A stretch of 40,859 nucleotides of DNA, from positions 1 to 40,859 of the forward strand of contig NZ_MSJP01000072.1 of the NCBI RefSeq assembly GCF_014596525.1. Direction: 5' to 3'. This document shows positions 32,589 through 40,060 of the stretch, one piece after another. Position 1 is the first letter of the stretch. Every line of letters begins with the position of its first letter. This DNA is from Streptomyces sp. CBMA291. GTDB taxonomy: Bacteria; Actinomycetota; Actinomycetes; Streptomycetales; Streptomycetaceae. The position numbers and the translations under genes were made by a program. Under the pieces are notes generated by a model. The model saw only the letters and a program-made list of their open reading frames with translations, was not told where the DNA came from and searched no databases.

Positions 32589-34024
32589 GTGGTGCTCGTT
32601 CCTGTGGTGCGGGTGCGCGACCCCGTCGCAACGTGCGACGGAAGGCCGGTGGGGGTGCCGGGGTCCGGAGTCTTGTGCGGCGGGTGGTCGGTGGGGGTGC
32701 TGCGGTCCGGAGCCTCGTACGGAGGGTGGTCGCTGGGGGCGACGGGTCCCGGAGCCTCGTATGGCTGACGGCCGGTCGGGGTGCTGCGGTCCGGAGCCGC
32801 GTGCGGTGGGAGGCCGGTGGGGGCGCTGGGGTGTGGAAGGCCGGTGGGGGCGCCGGGGTCCTGCGTCTCTCGCGGTGGACGGGCGCTGCGGTCGCCGGGT
32901 CCCGGAGTCTCGCGCGCCAGGCGGTGGTCCGGGAACTGGGCGGCGATCTGCGCCCCGTACGTGTCGAGGCCCTCGGCGCCGCTGCCGGGCAGCCCCGTGA
33001 GATGGGGCAGCAGGTCGCCGAAGGCGTTGACCTCGCCGACGGCGAAGCGGCGCCAGCCCGCGCCCGGCAGCAGGTCCACGCCCACGCACCGGGTGCCGGG
33101 GAAGGCGGCGGCGGCCCGCTCGCAGACCCCGAGCGCGTCCTCCCACCGCCCGCCGGCCGCCTCGATCGCGGCGCGCGCCGCCGCCAGATCGCCCCGGGCA
33201 CCGCCCAAGTGCAGATTGGTCATGGGGGAGCGGCTGGTGCGGACCACGGCGTGGGTGGCCCGCCCGTCGACGACGACCACGCGCAGATCGGCGGCCCGGC
33301 CGTCCTGCGCGGCCTTGGGCAGCCAGCGCTCGACATGCAGTCCGTCGGGGGCGAGGGCGTCGACGATCGCGGCGATCTCCTCCTCCCGCGCGTACCGCCG
33401 GACCCGCAGCGAGTTGAAGAGCCGCCCGCCGGGCCCGCGCTCCACCGAGGTGGTGGCCTGGAAACGGCCCGCGCCATTCGTCTCCAGGGCGAGCACGCCC
33501 GAGGCGGACGAACCGTGCGCGGGCTTCACGAACACCCGGCGCAGACCGGACCGGGCGGTCAGCTCCCTGACGTCCGCCCAGCCGCGCACCGCCGGAGCGC
33601 CCGGCCCCGAGGTCGGCGACTCGGGCACCGGCACCCCGGCCGTGTCCAGCAGGCCGTGGCCCAGGCGCTTGTCGAAGAGGACCGCCAGCTCGGCGGGATC
33701 GTCCACGAGCGAGGCGCCCGAGGCGGCCACGGTCCGGCCGAGGTCCGCCGCCGCGGCGATGAACCGCTCGTACCACCGTCCGGTGCCCTCGACCCGTGAC
33801 GGGTCGTCGACCCCGCGCAGCAGCCGGTCGGCCTCCGGGTCCTCGCCGGGCGAGTCCAGACGGACGATCTCGCCCGCCGCGAACCGGGCGGTGCCGCGCA
33901 GCACCTCGGGCCAGGACACCGCCCGCGCCTCGGGCAGCCCGGCGGCACGCAGCGCGTCCTGGAAGAACGCGACACGACGGCCCGCCGGATCGCCGACGAC
34001 CACGAGGCACGGGCGGGCACTCAT
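32585..34024 (-). CDS. ATP-grasp-like protein, STM4014 family, with repeat tail
   Basis: 479 residues from ATG 34024, which overlaps the previous stop (ATGA). Residues 1-110 resemble a pre-ATP-grasp domain; RVFVKPAHGSSASGVLALE near 175 is the ATP-grasp glycine-rich strand-loop, and VGVDLLPGAG with AVGEVNAFGDLLP near 340-360 supplies likely metal ligands (D, E, N). ATP-grasp enzymes join a carboxylate to an amine or thiol through an acyl phosphate, so ligation to a small substrate or peptide is inferred. From about residue 371 to the end the protein is a Pro/Thr/Asp-rich repeat encoded by a 42-bp minisatellite, beyond the conserved fold. Confidence 0.8.
   Translation of the reverse strand: MSARPCLVVVGDPAGRRVAFFQDALRAAGLPEARAVSWPEVLRGTARFAAGEIVRLDSPGEDPEADRLLRGVDDPSRVEGTGRWYERFIAAAADLGRTVAASGASLVDDPAELAVLFDKRLGHGLLDTAGVPVPESPTSGPGAPAVRGWADVRELTARSGLRRVFVKPAHGSSASGVLALETNGAGRFQATTSVERGPGGRLFNSLRVRRYAREEEIAAIVDALAPDGLHVERWLPKAAQDGRAADLRVVVVDGRATHAVVRTSRSPMTNLHLGGARGDLAAARAAIEAAGGRWEDALGVCERAAAAFPGTRCVGVDLLPGAGWRRFAVGEVNAFGDLLPHLTGLPGSGAEGLDTYGAQIAAQFPDHRLARETPGPGDRSARPPRETQDPGAPTGLPHPSAPTGLPPHAAPDRSTPTGRQPYEAPGPVAPSDHPPYEAPDRSTPTDHPPHKTPDPGTPTGLPSHVATGSRTRTTGTSTT
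32648..32815 (-). repeat. 42-bp minisatellite in the STM4014-like gene
   Basis: Four units of exactly 42 bp (32648-32689, 32690-32731, 32732-32773, 32774-32815), then shortened copies to about 32880. The unit encodes 14 residues of the form APDRSTPT-x-x-PPYE. Length is a multiple of three, so the frame is kept. Confidence 0.88.
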
Positions 34025-34977
34025 TCGGCGACCGCGACGTACCGGAAGACCTCGTCGTCGTCTTCCTCGGGCTTCTCCGCGTCGCCCAGTTCGACCGTCA
34101 CACCGTGCGGTTCGAGGGCGGCGAGCACCCGCAGGCGGACGGCGTCCGAGAGGTAGTGGTGGGACAGGTCGAGATGGGAGAGGTGGGTCAGCGGCTGCCC
34201 GTCGAGCAAGGCGGTCGCGCCTTCGTCGGTGAGCACGCCCATGGAGAGGTCGAGCCGGTCGAGCCGGGCCACCACGGGGGCACCCGCCACGGCGGCGGCC
34301 ACGGCGTCCTGGATCACGCTGTTGCGCAGGGCGAGGCGGCGCAGGGCCGGGAAGGACGAGCCGTCGAGCACCGGAGCCAGGTCCTCGGGCGTGCTGTCGC
34401 CGCCGTACTCGTCGGTGCCGAGCCACAGCTCCAGGTCCTGGAGGGCGGGCAGGTCGCTGCCCACGATCCCGCGCACCACCTCGGCGGGCAGCCCGCCCGT
34501 CTCCACCGTCAGGGCCTCCAGACCGGTGTGCCGGACCGAGGGGAAGGCCAGATCGGTCCCGCCGCGCACGCCGAGCCTCCGCAGCCTCGGGTAGGCGGCG
34601 AGCAGCGGCGTCACGTCGGACTGCACGATCCACGAGATCTCGCAGTCCTCGAAGGTCATGTCGCCGACGAAGACCGCCTCCAGGGCGGAAAGCCGGTTGT
34701 TGCCGCCGATCAGGGCCGTCAACACGCCCGCCGACGAGGTCTCGTACGCCTCCTCCCAGCAGCCGACCACCAGTGCCCGCACCCGGCTCGCGTCCACCGT
34801 CCGCAGGAAGCGCTCGAAGCGCGGCACCCACTGCTCGTCCCCGGACTCCCCGTAGGTGGGTGCGGAGATCCGCCAGGCGACGGCGTCCGCCGCGGGCAGC
34901 TCCACGCGCGCCTTCTCGTCCGGGAAATCGAACACGGGCAGACCGTGGAATTCCTTCAGGTGGTGGCCAATGGTCAT
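34021..34977 (-). CDS. Leucine-rich-repeat protein, STM4015 family
   Basis: 318 residues from ATG 34977 with GGGAGC at 8 bp. After an N-terminal section of about 100 residues (HLKEFHGLPVFDF at the start) come repeats of the LRR/ribonuclease-inhibitor type, e.g. LPALQDLELWLG, FPALRRLALRNS, VARLDRLDLSMGVLTDEG and LTHLSHLDLSHHYLSD. No enzyme motif is visible; it is likely a binding or scaffold subunit for the other four proteins. First gene of the operon; its promoter is the damage-type motif at 35026-35048, which predicts a leader of about 40 nt. Confidence 0.85.
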   Translation of the reverse strand: MTIGHHLKEFHGLPVFDFPDEKARVELPAADAVAWRISAPTYGESGDEQWVPRFERFLRTVDASRVRALVVGCWEEAYETSSAGVLTALIGGNNRLSALEAVFVGDMTFEDCEISWIVQSDVTPLLAAYPRLRRLGVRGGTDLAFPSVRHTGLEALTVETGGLPAEVVRGIVGSDLPALQDLELWLGTDEYGGDSTPEDLAPVLDGSSFPALRRLALRNSVIQDAVAAAVAGAPVVARLDRLDLSMGVLTDEGATALLDGQPLTHLSHLDLSHHYLSDAVRLRVLAALEPHGVTVELGDAEKPEEDDDEVFRYVAVAE

Positions 34978-35025
34978 GACTGTGCTCCCGGGCGACGGAC
35001 GACGTGGATCGACTGACTTCCGAGA

Positions 35026-35048
35026 TTTCTACCAAGCGCCACTGACAA
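35026..35048 (-). promoter_or_regulatory. RecA-NDp / PafBC-type DNA-damage promoter, minus strand
   Basis: Read on the minus strand: TTGTCAGTG (35048-35040), 8 bp, then TAGAAA (35031-35026). The published RecA-independent damage promoter is TTGTCRGTG-N8-TANNNT; only the final base differs. The predicted transcript starts about 40 nt before the LRR gene ATG. Confidence 0.65.
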
Positions 35049-35077
35049 CGCCCGCCGCCGGGTCGGTCCGCGACCGA

Positions 35078-35100
35078 TTGTCAGTGCCGGGCCCTAGCGT
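35078..35100 (+). promoter_or_regulatory. RecA-NDp / PafBC-type DNA-damage promoter, plus strand
   Basis: TTGTCAGTG (35078-35086), N8, TAGCGT (35095-35100): a full match to TTGTCRGTG-N8-TANNNT. It lies 46 bp before the ATG at 35147. With the minus-strand copy it forms a divergent pair whose 9-bp cores are a perfect inverted repeat 29 bp apart. Confidence 0.78.
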
Positions 35101-35146
35101 CGTTCCCGTGTTCGGCCGCACGGTGCCGGACGGGGAGGGGAAAGCC

Positions 35147-35473
35147 ATGTACCGGCAGGGAGACGTGCTGATCGCGCCCGTCGACGAGACGGCCGTTCCG
35201 GAGCGCGCCAGGAGCGCCCCTGGCGAACCGAGGGACGCCCGGGGCCGGTTGGTCCTCGCGCTCGGCGAGGTCACCGGACATGCCCACGCGATCCCCGGCC
35301 CCGGCCGGCTCGTCACGGAGCCGGGGCCCTTCGGCCCGCTCCTGCTCGAACTGCCCGAGGGCGGCCGGATCGTGCACGAGGAGCACGCGCCGATAGCGCT
35401 GCCCAAGGGCTGGTACCGGGTGGTGCGCCAGCGGGAGTACGTGCCCGGCGCGTACCGGATCGTCGCGGACTGA
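35147..35473 (+). CDS. Small protein of unknown function, partner of the DUF6745-like gene
   Basis: 108 residues from ATG 35147, after GGGGAGGGGAAAG. It is predicted mostly beta: MYRQGDVLIAPVD at the start, GEVTGHAHAIPG with two histidines in the middle, LPEGGRIVHEEHAPIALPKG and YRVVRQREYVPGAYR at the end. The conserved-looking H-A-H and H-E-E-H could bind metal, which is inference. There is no signal peptide or membrane helix. It is 27 bp upstream of the DUF6745-like gene and under the damage-type promoter. Confidence 0.75.
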   Translation: MYRQGDVLIAPVDETAVPERARSAPGEPRDARGRLVLALGEVTGHAHAIPGPGRLVTEPGPFGPLLLELPEGGRIVHEEHAPIALPKGWYRVVRQREYVPGAYRIVAD

Positions 35474-35500
35474 CCGAACGGAAGGCTGGGGGAGACCGAA

Positions 35501-36508
35501 ATGAACCACATCACCGCACAGGACACATGGCGGGCCGTCGCCGCGGCCACCGGCCCCGCCGACCGCGCCGCCGCAGAGGCGGGCGTCCGGCTCGCCTACC
35601 GCTCGGCGGGCCTCGCCGGGCCGGAGCGCTTCCACTGGGTGGACTCGCCGCTCGCGGCCGTCACGCTCGTGCCGACCCTCGGAGACCGGGGCCGTTCCGT
35701 ACGGGACGAGGTGCGCACCCGGCCCTGGGCCGAGGAGCGGCGCCGTCTCCACGACGCGCTGGGCCCGGCGGGCTGGGCCGCCCACTGGCGCACCACCGGG
35801 GCCGTCCTCTGGGACCTCACCCGGATGCTCGCCGACCGGATACGGGCCGGGGTGACGGACGGCCTGGAGCGGGCCGACGGCGCGGGCGATCCCCGGCTGG
35901 TGCTGCTCGACGCGGTGCTCGGCCAGCACGACGCCGCCTGGCTCGCCGCCTTCGACGGGCACGGCGACCGGCTCGCGGGCCTCGCCGCCGTCGCCGAGCA
36001 CGCGGGCTGGTGGTGGCCCTACGAGAACGTCGCCGTGCTCTGCGAGCGCCCCGTCGCCCTGCACCGGGACGAGGCCGGGCGCCTGGACCGGGGCGACGGA
36101 CCCGCGCTCGCCTTCGCCGACGGCTTCGCCCTGCACGCCTGGCGCGGCATGCCGGTGCCCGCCGGATTCCTCGCCGGACTCGCGGACCTGACCCCCGAGC
36201 GGATAAGGGAGGAGGAGAACGCCGAACTGCGGCGCGTGATGCTGGAGTACTTCGGCTACGACCGCTATCTCACCGCCTCCGGCGCCCGGCACGAGCACCG
36301 CGACGGGACCGGCGTCCTCTGGCGGATCGAGCTGGCCGACGACGAGGACGTGGTGATGGTCGAGGTCGTCAACTCCACACCGGAACCGGACGGCAGCCAC
36401 CGCACGTACTGGCTCCGGGTGCCGCCCGCGACCAGGACCGCGCGAGAGGGCGTGGCCTGGACCTTCGGCCTGCACCCCGACGCCTACCGGCCGCTCGTCG
36501 AGACCTGA
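35501..36508 (+). CDS. DUF6745-like protein
   Basis: 335 residues from ATG 35501, which has GGGGGAG at 8 bp. The C-terminal 110 residues (RIREEENAELRRVMLEYFGY, DRYLTASGARHEHRDGTGVL, WLRVPPATRTAREGVAWTFG) match what I remember of DUF6745. The N-terminal part is Ala/Arg-rich and helical, with Trp-rich patches (AGWWWPYENVAVLCERP). DUF6745 proteins are uncharacterised. Its position behind a damage-type promoter, opposite the radical SAM operon, suggests a shared stress role. It is cytoplasmic by sequence. Confidence 0.72.
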   Translation: MNHITAQDTWRAVAAATGPADRAAAEAGVRLAYRSAGLAGPERFHWVDSPLAAVTLVPTLGDRGRSVRDEVRTRPWAEERRRLHDALGPAGWAAHWRTTGAVLWDLTRMLADRIRAGVTDGLERADGAGDPRLVLLDAVLGQHDAAWLAAFDGHGDRLAGLAAVAEHAGWWWPYENVAVLCERPVALHRDEAGRLDRGDGPALAFADGFALHAWRGMPVPAGFLAGLADLTPERIREEENAELRRVMLEYFGYDRYLTASGARHEHRDGTGVLWRIELADDEDVVMVEVVNSTPEPDGSHRTYWLRVPPATRTAREGVAWTFGLHPDAYRPLVET

Positions 36509-36616
36509 GCATCGGACAGGCATCCGGCTGGTACGCGAAAGAGGTGAAGGGAGCCGCCCTCAGGTGTGGCGTACGGGTGGCGGCGGTGACGGGCTGCTGG
36601 GATGTGCCCGCCGGAT

Positions 36617-36782
36617 GCCCCGGCACCCCACCTGCCGAGGCCCCGGCACCCACCTGCCGGAGCCCCGGCAGCCACCCGCCACGGCCCCGGCTCCGCACCC
36701 GCCGGGCCCGGCCCGCACCTGCCGGGCCCGGCGCCATCCGCCGGAGCCCGGACCCGTACCCGCCGGAGCCCGGCACCCACCC
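36617..36782. repeat. Degenerate 20-23-bp GC minisatellite
   Basis: About eight imperfect units beginning GCCCCGGC or GCCCGG and ending CACCTGCCGG or similar fill most of the 289-bp gap between the DUF6745-like gene and the SIMPL gene. No open frame in it looks real. No promoter is recognisable in the remainder (36509-36616). Confidence 0.7.
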
Positions 36783-36797
36783 CTGAAGGGACCGCCC

Positions 36798-37568
36798 GTG
36801 ACGATCCGACGGCCCAGCGCCGCCCGCGCCGCCCGACTGTTCGCCGCCACCGCCGTGCTCGGCGGCCTCCTCGTCGGCACCGCCGCACCCGCCCTGGCCG
36901 CACCGGAGCGGCCCGCCCCCCTCGCCCAGGACCGGAGGGGTGCACCGGCGACGGTCTCCGTCACCGGCAGCGGGCGGGCCGCCGCCGAGCCCGATCTGGC
37001 GGTCCTGTCCGTCGGCGTCGAGGCCACCCGGCCGACCGCGAAAGAGGCGATGGCCGCACAGAACAAGGCCGCGCAGGCCCTGCTCGACGCACTGCGCCGA
37101 CAGGAGATCGCCGAGCGGGACATCCGTACCGACAGCCTCTCGCTCGCCCCCGTCTACACCCAGACCCCCGAAGGCGAGAGCAAGGTGACCGGCTACCGGG
37201 CCGGGCAGTCCTTCTCCGTGAAGGTCCGGGTCATCGACCGGACGGGCCAGGTCATCGAGGCCGTCGGCGACGCCACCGGGGAGGACGGCCGGATCTACGG
37301 GGTCACCTTCGACGTGTCCGACCCGGCGCCGCTGCGGGCACGGGCACGCGAGGCCGCCTACAAGGACGCGCACGACAAGGCGGCGCAGCACGCCCGGCTC
37401 AGCGGCAGGCGACTGGGCAGGCTGGTCTCGCTCAGCGAGGGCGAGCCGGTGCGCCCGCCCGCCGGTCTCCCCTCACCCGGGGGCGCCCCCGAGGCGCCGA
37501 GCGTGCCCCTGGCCCCCGGAGAGGTCGAGGAGCAGGTCACGGTCTCGGCGGTCTACGAACTGCTCTGA
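36798..37568 (+). CDS. Secreted SIMPL-domain (DUF541) protein
   Basis: 256 residues from GTG 36798, after GAAGG at 9 bp. The N-terminus is a signal peptide: basic TIRRPSAARAAR, a hydrophobic core (LFAATAVLGGLLVGTAAPAL), and cleavage near ALA-AP at residue 34. The SIMPL domain runs from about 51 to the end: ATVSVTGSGRAAAEPDLAVL, then the helix KEAMAAQNKAAQALLDALR, IRTDSLSLAPVY and GYRAGQSFSVKVRV, finishing with VEEQVTVSAVYEL. Relatives include periplasmic BP26/OMP28. Likely exported and soluble or wall-associated; role unknown. Confidence 0.88.
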   Translation: MTIRRPSAARAARLFAATAVLGGLLVGTAAPALAAPERPAPLAQDRRGAPATVSVTGSGRAAAEPDLAVLSVGVEATRPTAKEAMAAQNKAAQALLDALRRQEIAERDIRTDSLSLAPVYTQTPEGESKVTGYRAGQSFSVKVRVIDRTGQVIEAVGDATGEDGRIYGVTFDVSDPAPLRARAREAAYKDAHDKAAQHARLSGRRLGRLVSLSEGEPVRPPAGLPSPGGAPEAPSVPLAPGEVEEQVTVSAVYELL

Positions 37569-37574
37569 ACGGAC

Positions 37575-37610
37575 GGCGGGCCCGGGGCGAGCGGCGGGCC
37601 CGGGGCGAGC
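37575..37610. repeat. Perfect 18-bp tandem repeat at a convergent junction
   Basis: GGCGGGCCCGGGGCGAGC occurs twice head to tail (37575-37592, 37593-37610), followed by a diverged partial copy. It contains a GGGCCC palindrome. It lies between the SIMPL gene and the convergent TetR gene, probably in the terminator region. Confidence 0.85.
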
Positions 37611-37639
37611 AGGCTCGGGGTGAGCGGCCCGTGCGGGTG

Positions 37640-38251
37640 CTACGCGGTGGCCTCGACCGGGGGCAGACCGAGTTCCCGGACGAGCGCGGCGTCCGCCCAG
37701 CGCAGCATCGTCCTCAGGGAGGGCCCGCCGGGATAGGCCGTCGTCTGCACCGCGAGGCCGTCGAGGAAGGCGGTGAGCCGCCAGGCCGCCGCCGTCGGAT
37801 CCGCGCAGCGGAACTCCCCGGCGGCGGTGCCCTCGGCGATCACCCCGGCGAGCGCCCGCTTCCACTCCTGGTCGAGGTCGTGCGCGACCTGCCGGAGCGC
37901 GGGGTCGCGCAGCGAGGCCGCCCACCCCTCGATCCACAGCCGCCATCCCTTGGCCTGCCCGGTCGGGGCGTACCAGCGCACGGCGGCCCGCAGTCTTCGC
38001 ACCGCCGTGGACCGGCGCCCGAGGATCCGCCGCAACTGGGCGAGATCGGCCTCCGCCGCATGAGCGAAGGCCGCGGCGACCAGCTGTTCCTTCGACGAGA
38101 AGTGGTACAGCACCAGGGCGTTGCTCACCCCGAGCGCGGCGGCCACGTCGGCGATCCGGACCGCCGCGACGCCCCGCACCTCGATCTGCTCGACGGCGGC
38201 CCGCAGCAGCTCCTCCCGCCGCTCGGCCACGCTCAACCGCACTCTCGCCAC
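37640..38251 (-). CDS. TetR-family transcription regulator
   Basis: 203 residues from GTG 38251. The N-terminal helix-turn-helix is complete: LLRAAVEQIEVRGVAAVRIA, then DVAAALGVSNALVLYHFSSK near residue 35-54. The ligand domain contains W-rich helices (KGWRLWIEGWAASLRD) and ends FLDGLAVQTTAYPGG-x-S, a pattern typical of BetI-like TetR_C proteins. It is divergent from the MBL-fold hydrolase gene across 379 bp. A palindrome next to its own start (38271-38285) is a likely operator. Confidence 0.9.
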   Translation of the reverse strand: MARVRLSVAERREELLRAAVEQIEVRGVAAVRIADVAAALGVSNALVLYHFSSKEQLVAAAFAHAAEADLAQLRRILGRRSTAVRRLRAAVRWYAPTGQAKGWRLWIEGWAASLRDPALRQVAHDLDQEWKRALAGVIAEGTAAGEFRCADPTAAAWRLTAFLDGLAVQTTAYPGGPSLRTMLRWADAALVRELGLPPVEATA

Positions 38252-38270
38252 GCGGGCAGCCTACACAGCG

Positions 38271-38285
38271 CATGACGCGCTCATG
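38271..38285. promoter_or_regulatory. Palindrome, possible TetR operator
   Basis: CATGA-CGCGC-TCATG is a perfect 5-bp-arm dyad 20 bp upstream of the TetR start. A minus-strand -10 candidate TAGGCT lies just downstream, so binding would block the promoter. Confidence 0.45.
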
Positions 38286-38357
38286 ATCACCTCGGGCGTT
38301 CCCGCCCGCTACCGCCCGCCGCCGGTCGTCGCCCCACGCGTGCCCGTCCCCGCACCC

Positions 38358-38444
38358 GTATCCCGTACCGGCAACCGGCAACTGTGTCCGTGCCGTGTGC
38401 GTACCCCGTACCGACAGCCCGTGCGCGTACCCCGTACCGACAGT
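38358..38444. repeat. Direct repeats of a GTAC-rich motif between TetR and MBL genes
   Basis: Two 26-bp tandem copies (38393-38418 and 38419-38444, two mismatches) each contain GTACCCCGTACCGACAG. A third related copy, GTATCCCGTACCGGCA, is at 38358. GTAC-CCC-GTAC is itself a dyad. Spacings of 43 and 26 bp place two of the three on roughly the same DNA face. They could bind a regulator or be a simple repeat expansion. Confidence 0.7.
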
Positions 38445-38630
38445 CCCTATCCACGCCCCCGGTGCCAGGCTCGGTGCCGCCATAGTGTCCAGCCGTCACC
38501 GACGGCATCCGTTCCGCCACCACCGGTTCCACCACCAGCCCGTCCCCCCGGCGGCCCCGCCCGTGCTCGCCCCGGACCTTCGTCGGGTGATCGGCTCATA
38601 ATGGAACGACCCCAGAGATCAGGAGATCCT

Positions 38631-39836
38631 GTGACCGGTACCGGCTCCGACCGTTCGCCACGGGCCAGGCTGCGCGCACTGCGCCCCGAGTCCTTCGGCG
38701 CGGAACCAGCGGGCGCCCGCCTCGCCCGTATCCGCCGCTCGCCGAACTACGCCGAAGGGATCTTCCAGAATCCCGAACAGGCCCATCGGGGGCCCTCGGG
38801 CTCCGCCGTCGAACTCGCCAAGGTCTACTTCGACAAGGAAGGACGCTCGCGCCGCGCCCCCACCGGCACGATCCCCGTCCATCCCACCACCGTCGCCGAC
38901 CTGGCCCGCCCCCCGGCCACCGGACTGCGGCTGACCTGGATGGGCCACTCCGGCGTCCTCGCCGAGATCGACGGCCACCGGGTCCTCTTCGACCCCGTCT
39001 GGGGCGAGCGCTGCTCCCCGTTCCCCTTCGTGGGACCGAAGCGCCTCCACCCGGTGCCCGCGCCGCTCGCCGCGCTGGGCCCGGTCGACGTCGTCGTGAT
39101 CTCGCACGACCACTACGACCACCTGGATCTGCCGACGATCAAGGAACTCGCCGCCACCGGCACGGTCTTCGCGGTGCCGCTCGGCGTCGGCGCGCACCTG
39201 GAACGCTGGGGCGTGCCCGCCTCCCGGCTGCGCGAACTGGACTGGAACGAGTCCACCGAGGTCGGCGGTCTGCTGCTCACCGCCACCCCCGCCCGGCACT
39301 TCTGCGGCAGAGGCGTACGCAACCGCCAGCTGACCCTCTGGGCCTCCTGGGTGGTCGCGGGACCGGAACACCGGATCTTCCACAGCGGCGACACCGGCTA
39401 CTTCCCCGGTTTCAAGGAGATCGGCGCCGCCCACGGGCCCTTCGACGCCACCATGATCCAGATCGGCGCCTATTCGGAGTTCTGGACCGATATCCACATG
39501 ACACCCGAGGAGGGCACGCAGGCTCATCTGGACCTCCAGGGCGGCGGTCCCGCCGGGGTGCTGCTGCCCATCCACTGGGGCACCTTCAACCTCGCCCCGC
39601 ACCCATGGGCCGAGCCGGGGGAGTGGACGAGGGACGCGGCCGACGAGGCCGGTCAGGCGGTGGCGTTCCCCAAGCCCGGCGAACCGTTCGAGCCCGGGGG
39701 GCCACTGCCCTCCGACTCCTGGTGGCACGGCCTTTCGCGGCCCCTCGCCCACCCGTGGCGCGAGACCCGGCCGGTGGGGGTCCCCACCGAAGCCCTCACG
39801 CCCGATCTCGACCTCGCCGACGGACGTCCCACCTGA
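38631..39836 (+). CDS. Metallo-beta-lactamase-fold hydrolase (UlaG/NAPE-PLD-like)
   Basis: 401 residues from GTG 38631, which has AGGAG at 6 bp; an ATG at 38601 has no such site. The zinc motif is VVISHDHYDHLDLPT near residue 155, with further ligands in TPARHFCGRG, HSGDTGYFPG and LPIHWGTFNLAPHPW, and YSEFWTDIHMTPEEG. The long N-terminus (SPNYAEGIFQNPEQ) and WMGHSGVLAEIDG are typical of the bacterial NAPE-PLD-like group, which acts on phosphodiesters or lactones. No signal peptide. It is probably controlled by the divergent TetR regulator. Confidence 0.9.
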   Translation: MTGTGSDRSPRARLRALRPESFGAEPAGARLARIRRSPNYAEGIFQNPEQAHRGPSGSAVELAKVYFDKEGRSRRAPTGTIPVHPTTVADLARPPATGLRLTWMGHSGVLAEIDGHRVLFDPVWGERCSPFPFVGPKRLHPVPAPLAALGPVDVVVISHDHYDHLDLPTIKELAATGTVFAVPLGVGAHLERWGVPASRLRELDWNESTEVGGLLLTATPARHFCGRGVRNRQLTLWASWVVAGPEHRIFHSGDTGYFPGFKEIGAAHGPFDATMIQIGAYSEFWTDIHMTPEEGTQAHLDLQGGGPAGVLLPIHWGTFNLAPHPWAEPGEWTRDAADEAGQAVAFPKPGEPFEPGGPLPSDSWWHGLSRPLAHPWRETRPVGVPTEALTPDLDLADGRPT

Positions 39837-39851
39837 GGCGGACCGGCGACG

Positions 39852-39887
39852 GGCCGAGGGGAGTGGGGCAGCCCCGTCCGCTCGGCC
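39852..39887 (+). terminator. Two-level hairpin after the MBL gene
   Basis: GGCCGAG (39852-39858) pairs with CTCGGCC (39881-39887), with an inner GGGG-CAG-CCCC hairpin (39865-39875). It begins 16 bp after the stop codon. The GGCCGAGGGGAG motif is repeated at 39884. Confidence 0.5.
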
Positions 39888-39959
39888 GAGGGGAGCGAGC
39901 GGAGGGCTGAAGGCGGACCGTGACCTCCGGCCGCCACCTCGACGACGAACAGAACCGGC

Positions 39960-40060
39960 GGGTCGTTCACCGCCGACGACTGGTTCAAGTCCGGCGACCT
40001 GGCCTCCGCCCGGAACGGCATCCGGACCGTGACCGGCCGTGCCGACGCCGTCATCCCGCC
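39960..40060 (+). pseudogene. Fragment of an AMP-binding (acyl-CoA ligase) gene
   Basis: In one frame the DNA reads GSFTADDWFKSGDLA, then NGIRTVTGRADAVI, the recognisable W-F-x-(S/T)-G-D-L motif and following hinge of acyl-/aryl-CoA synthetases. The frame opens without a start and no flanking domain can be found, so it is a remnant of about 33 codons. From 40061 to 40264 nothing is recognisable apart from loosely paired CCCCT..AGGGG near 40124-40152. Confidence 0.45.

Noticed and set aside
32648..32815. Repeat region as a separate RiPP precursor gene
   Set aside because: It is in frame with the ATP-grasp protein and has no own start with a ribosome-binding site. A precursor role for the tail is left only as a speculation.
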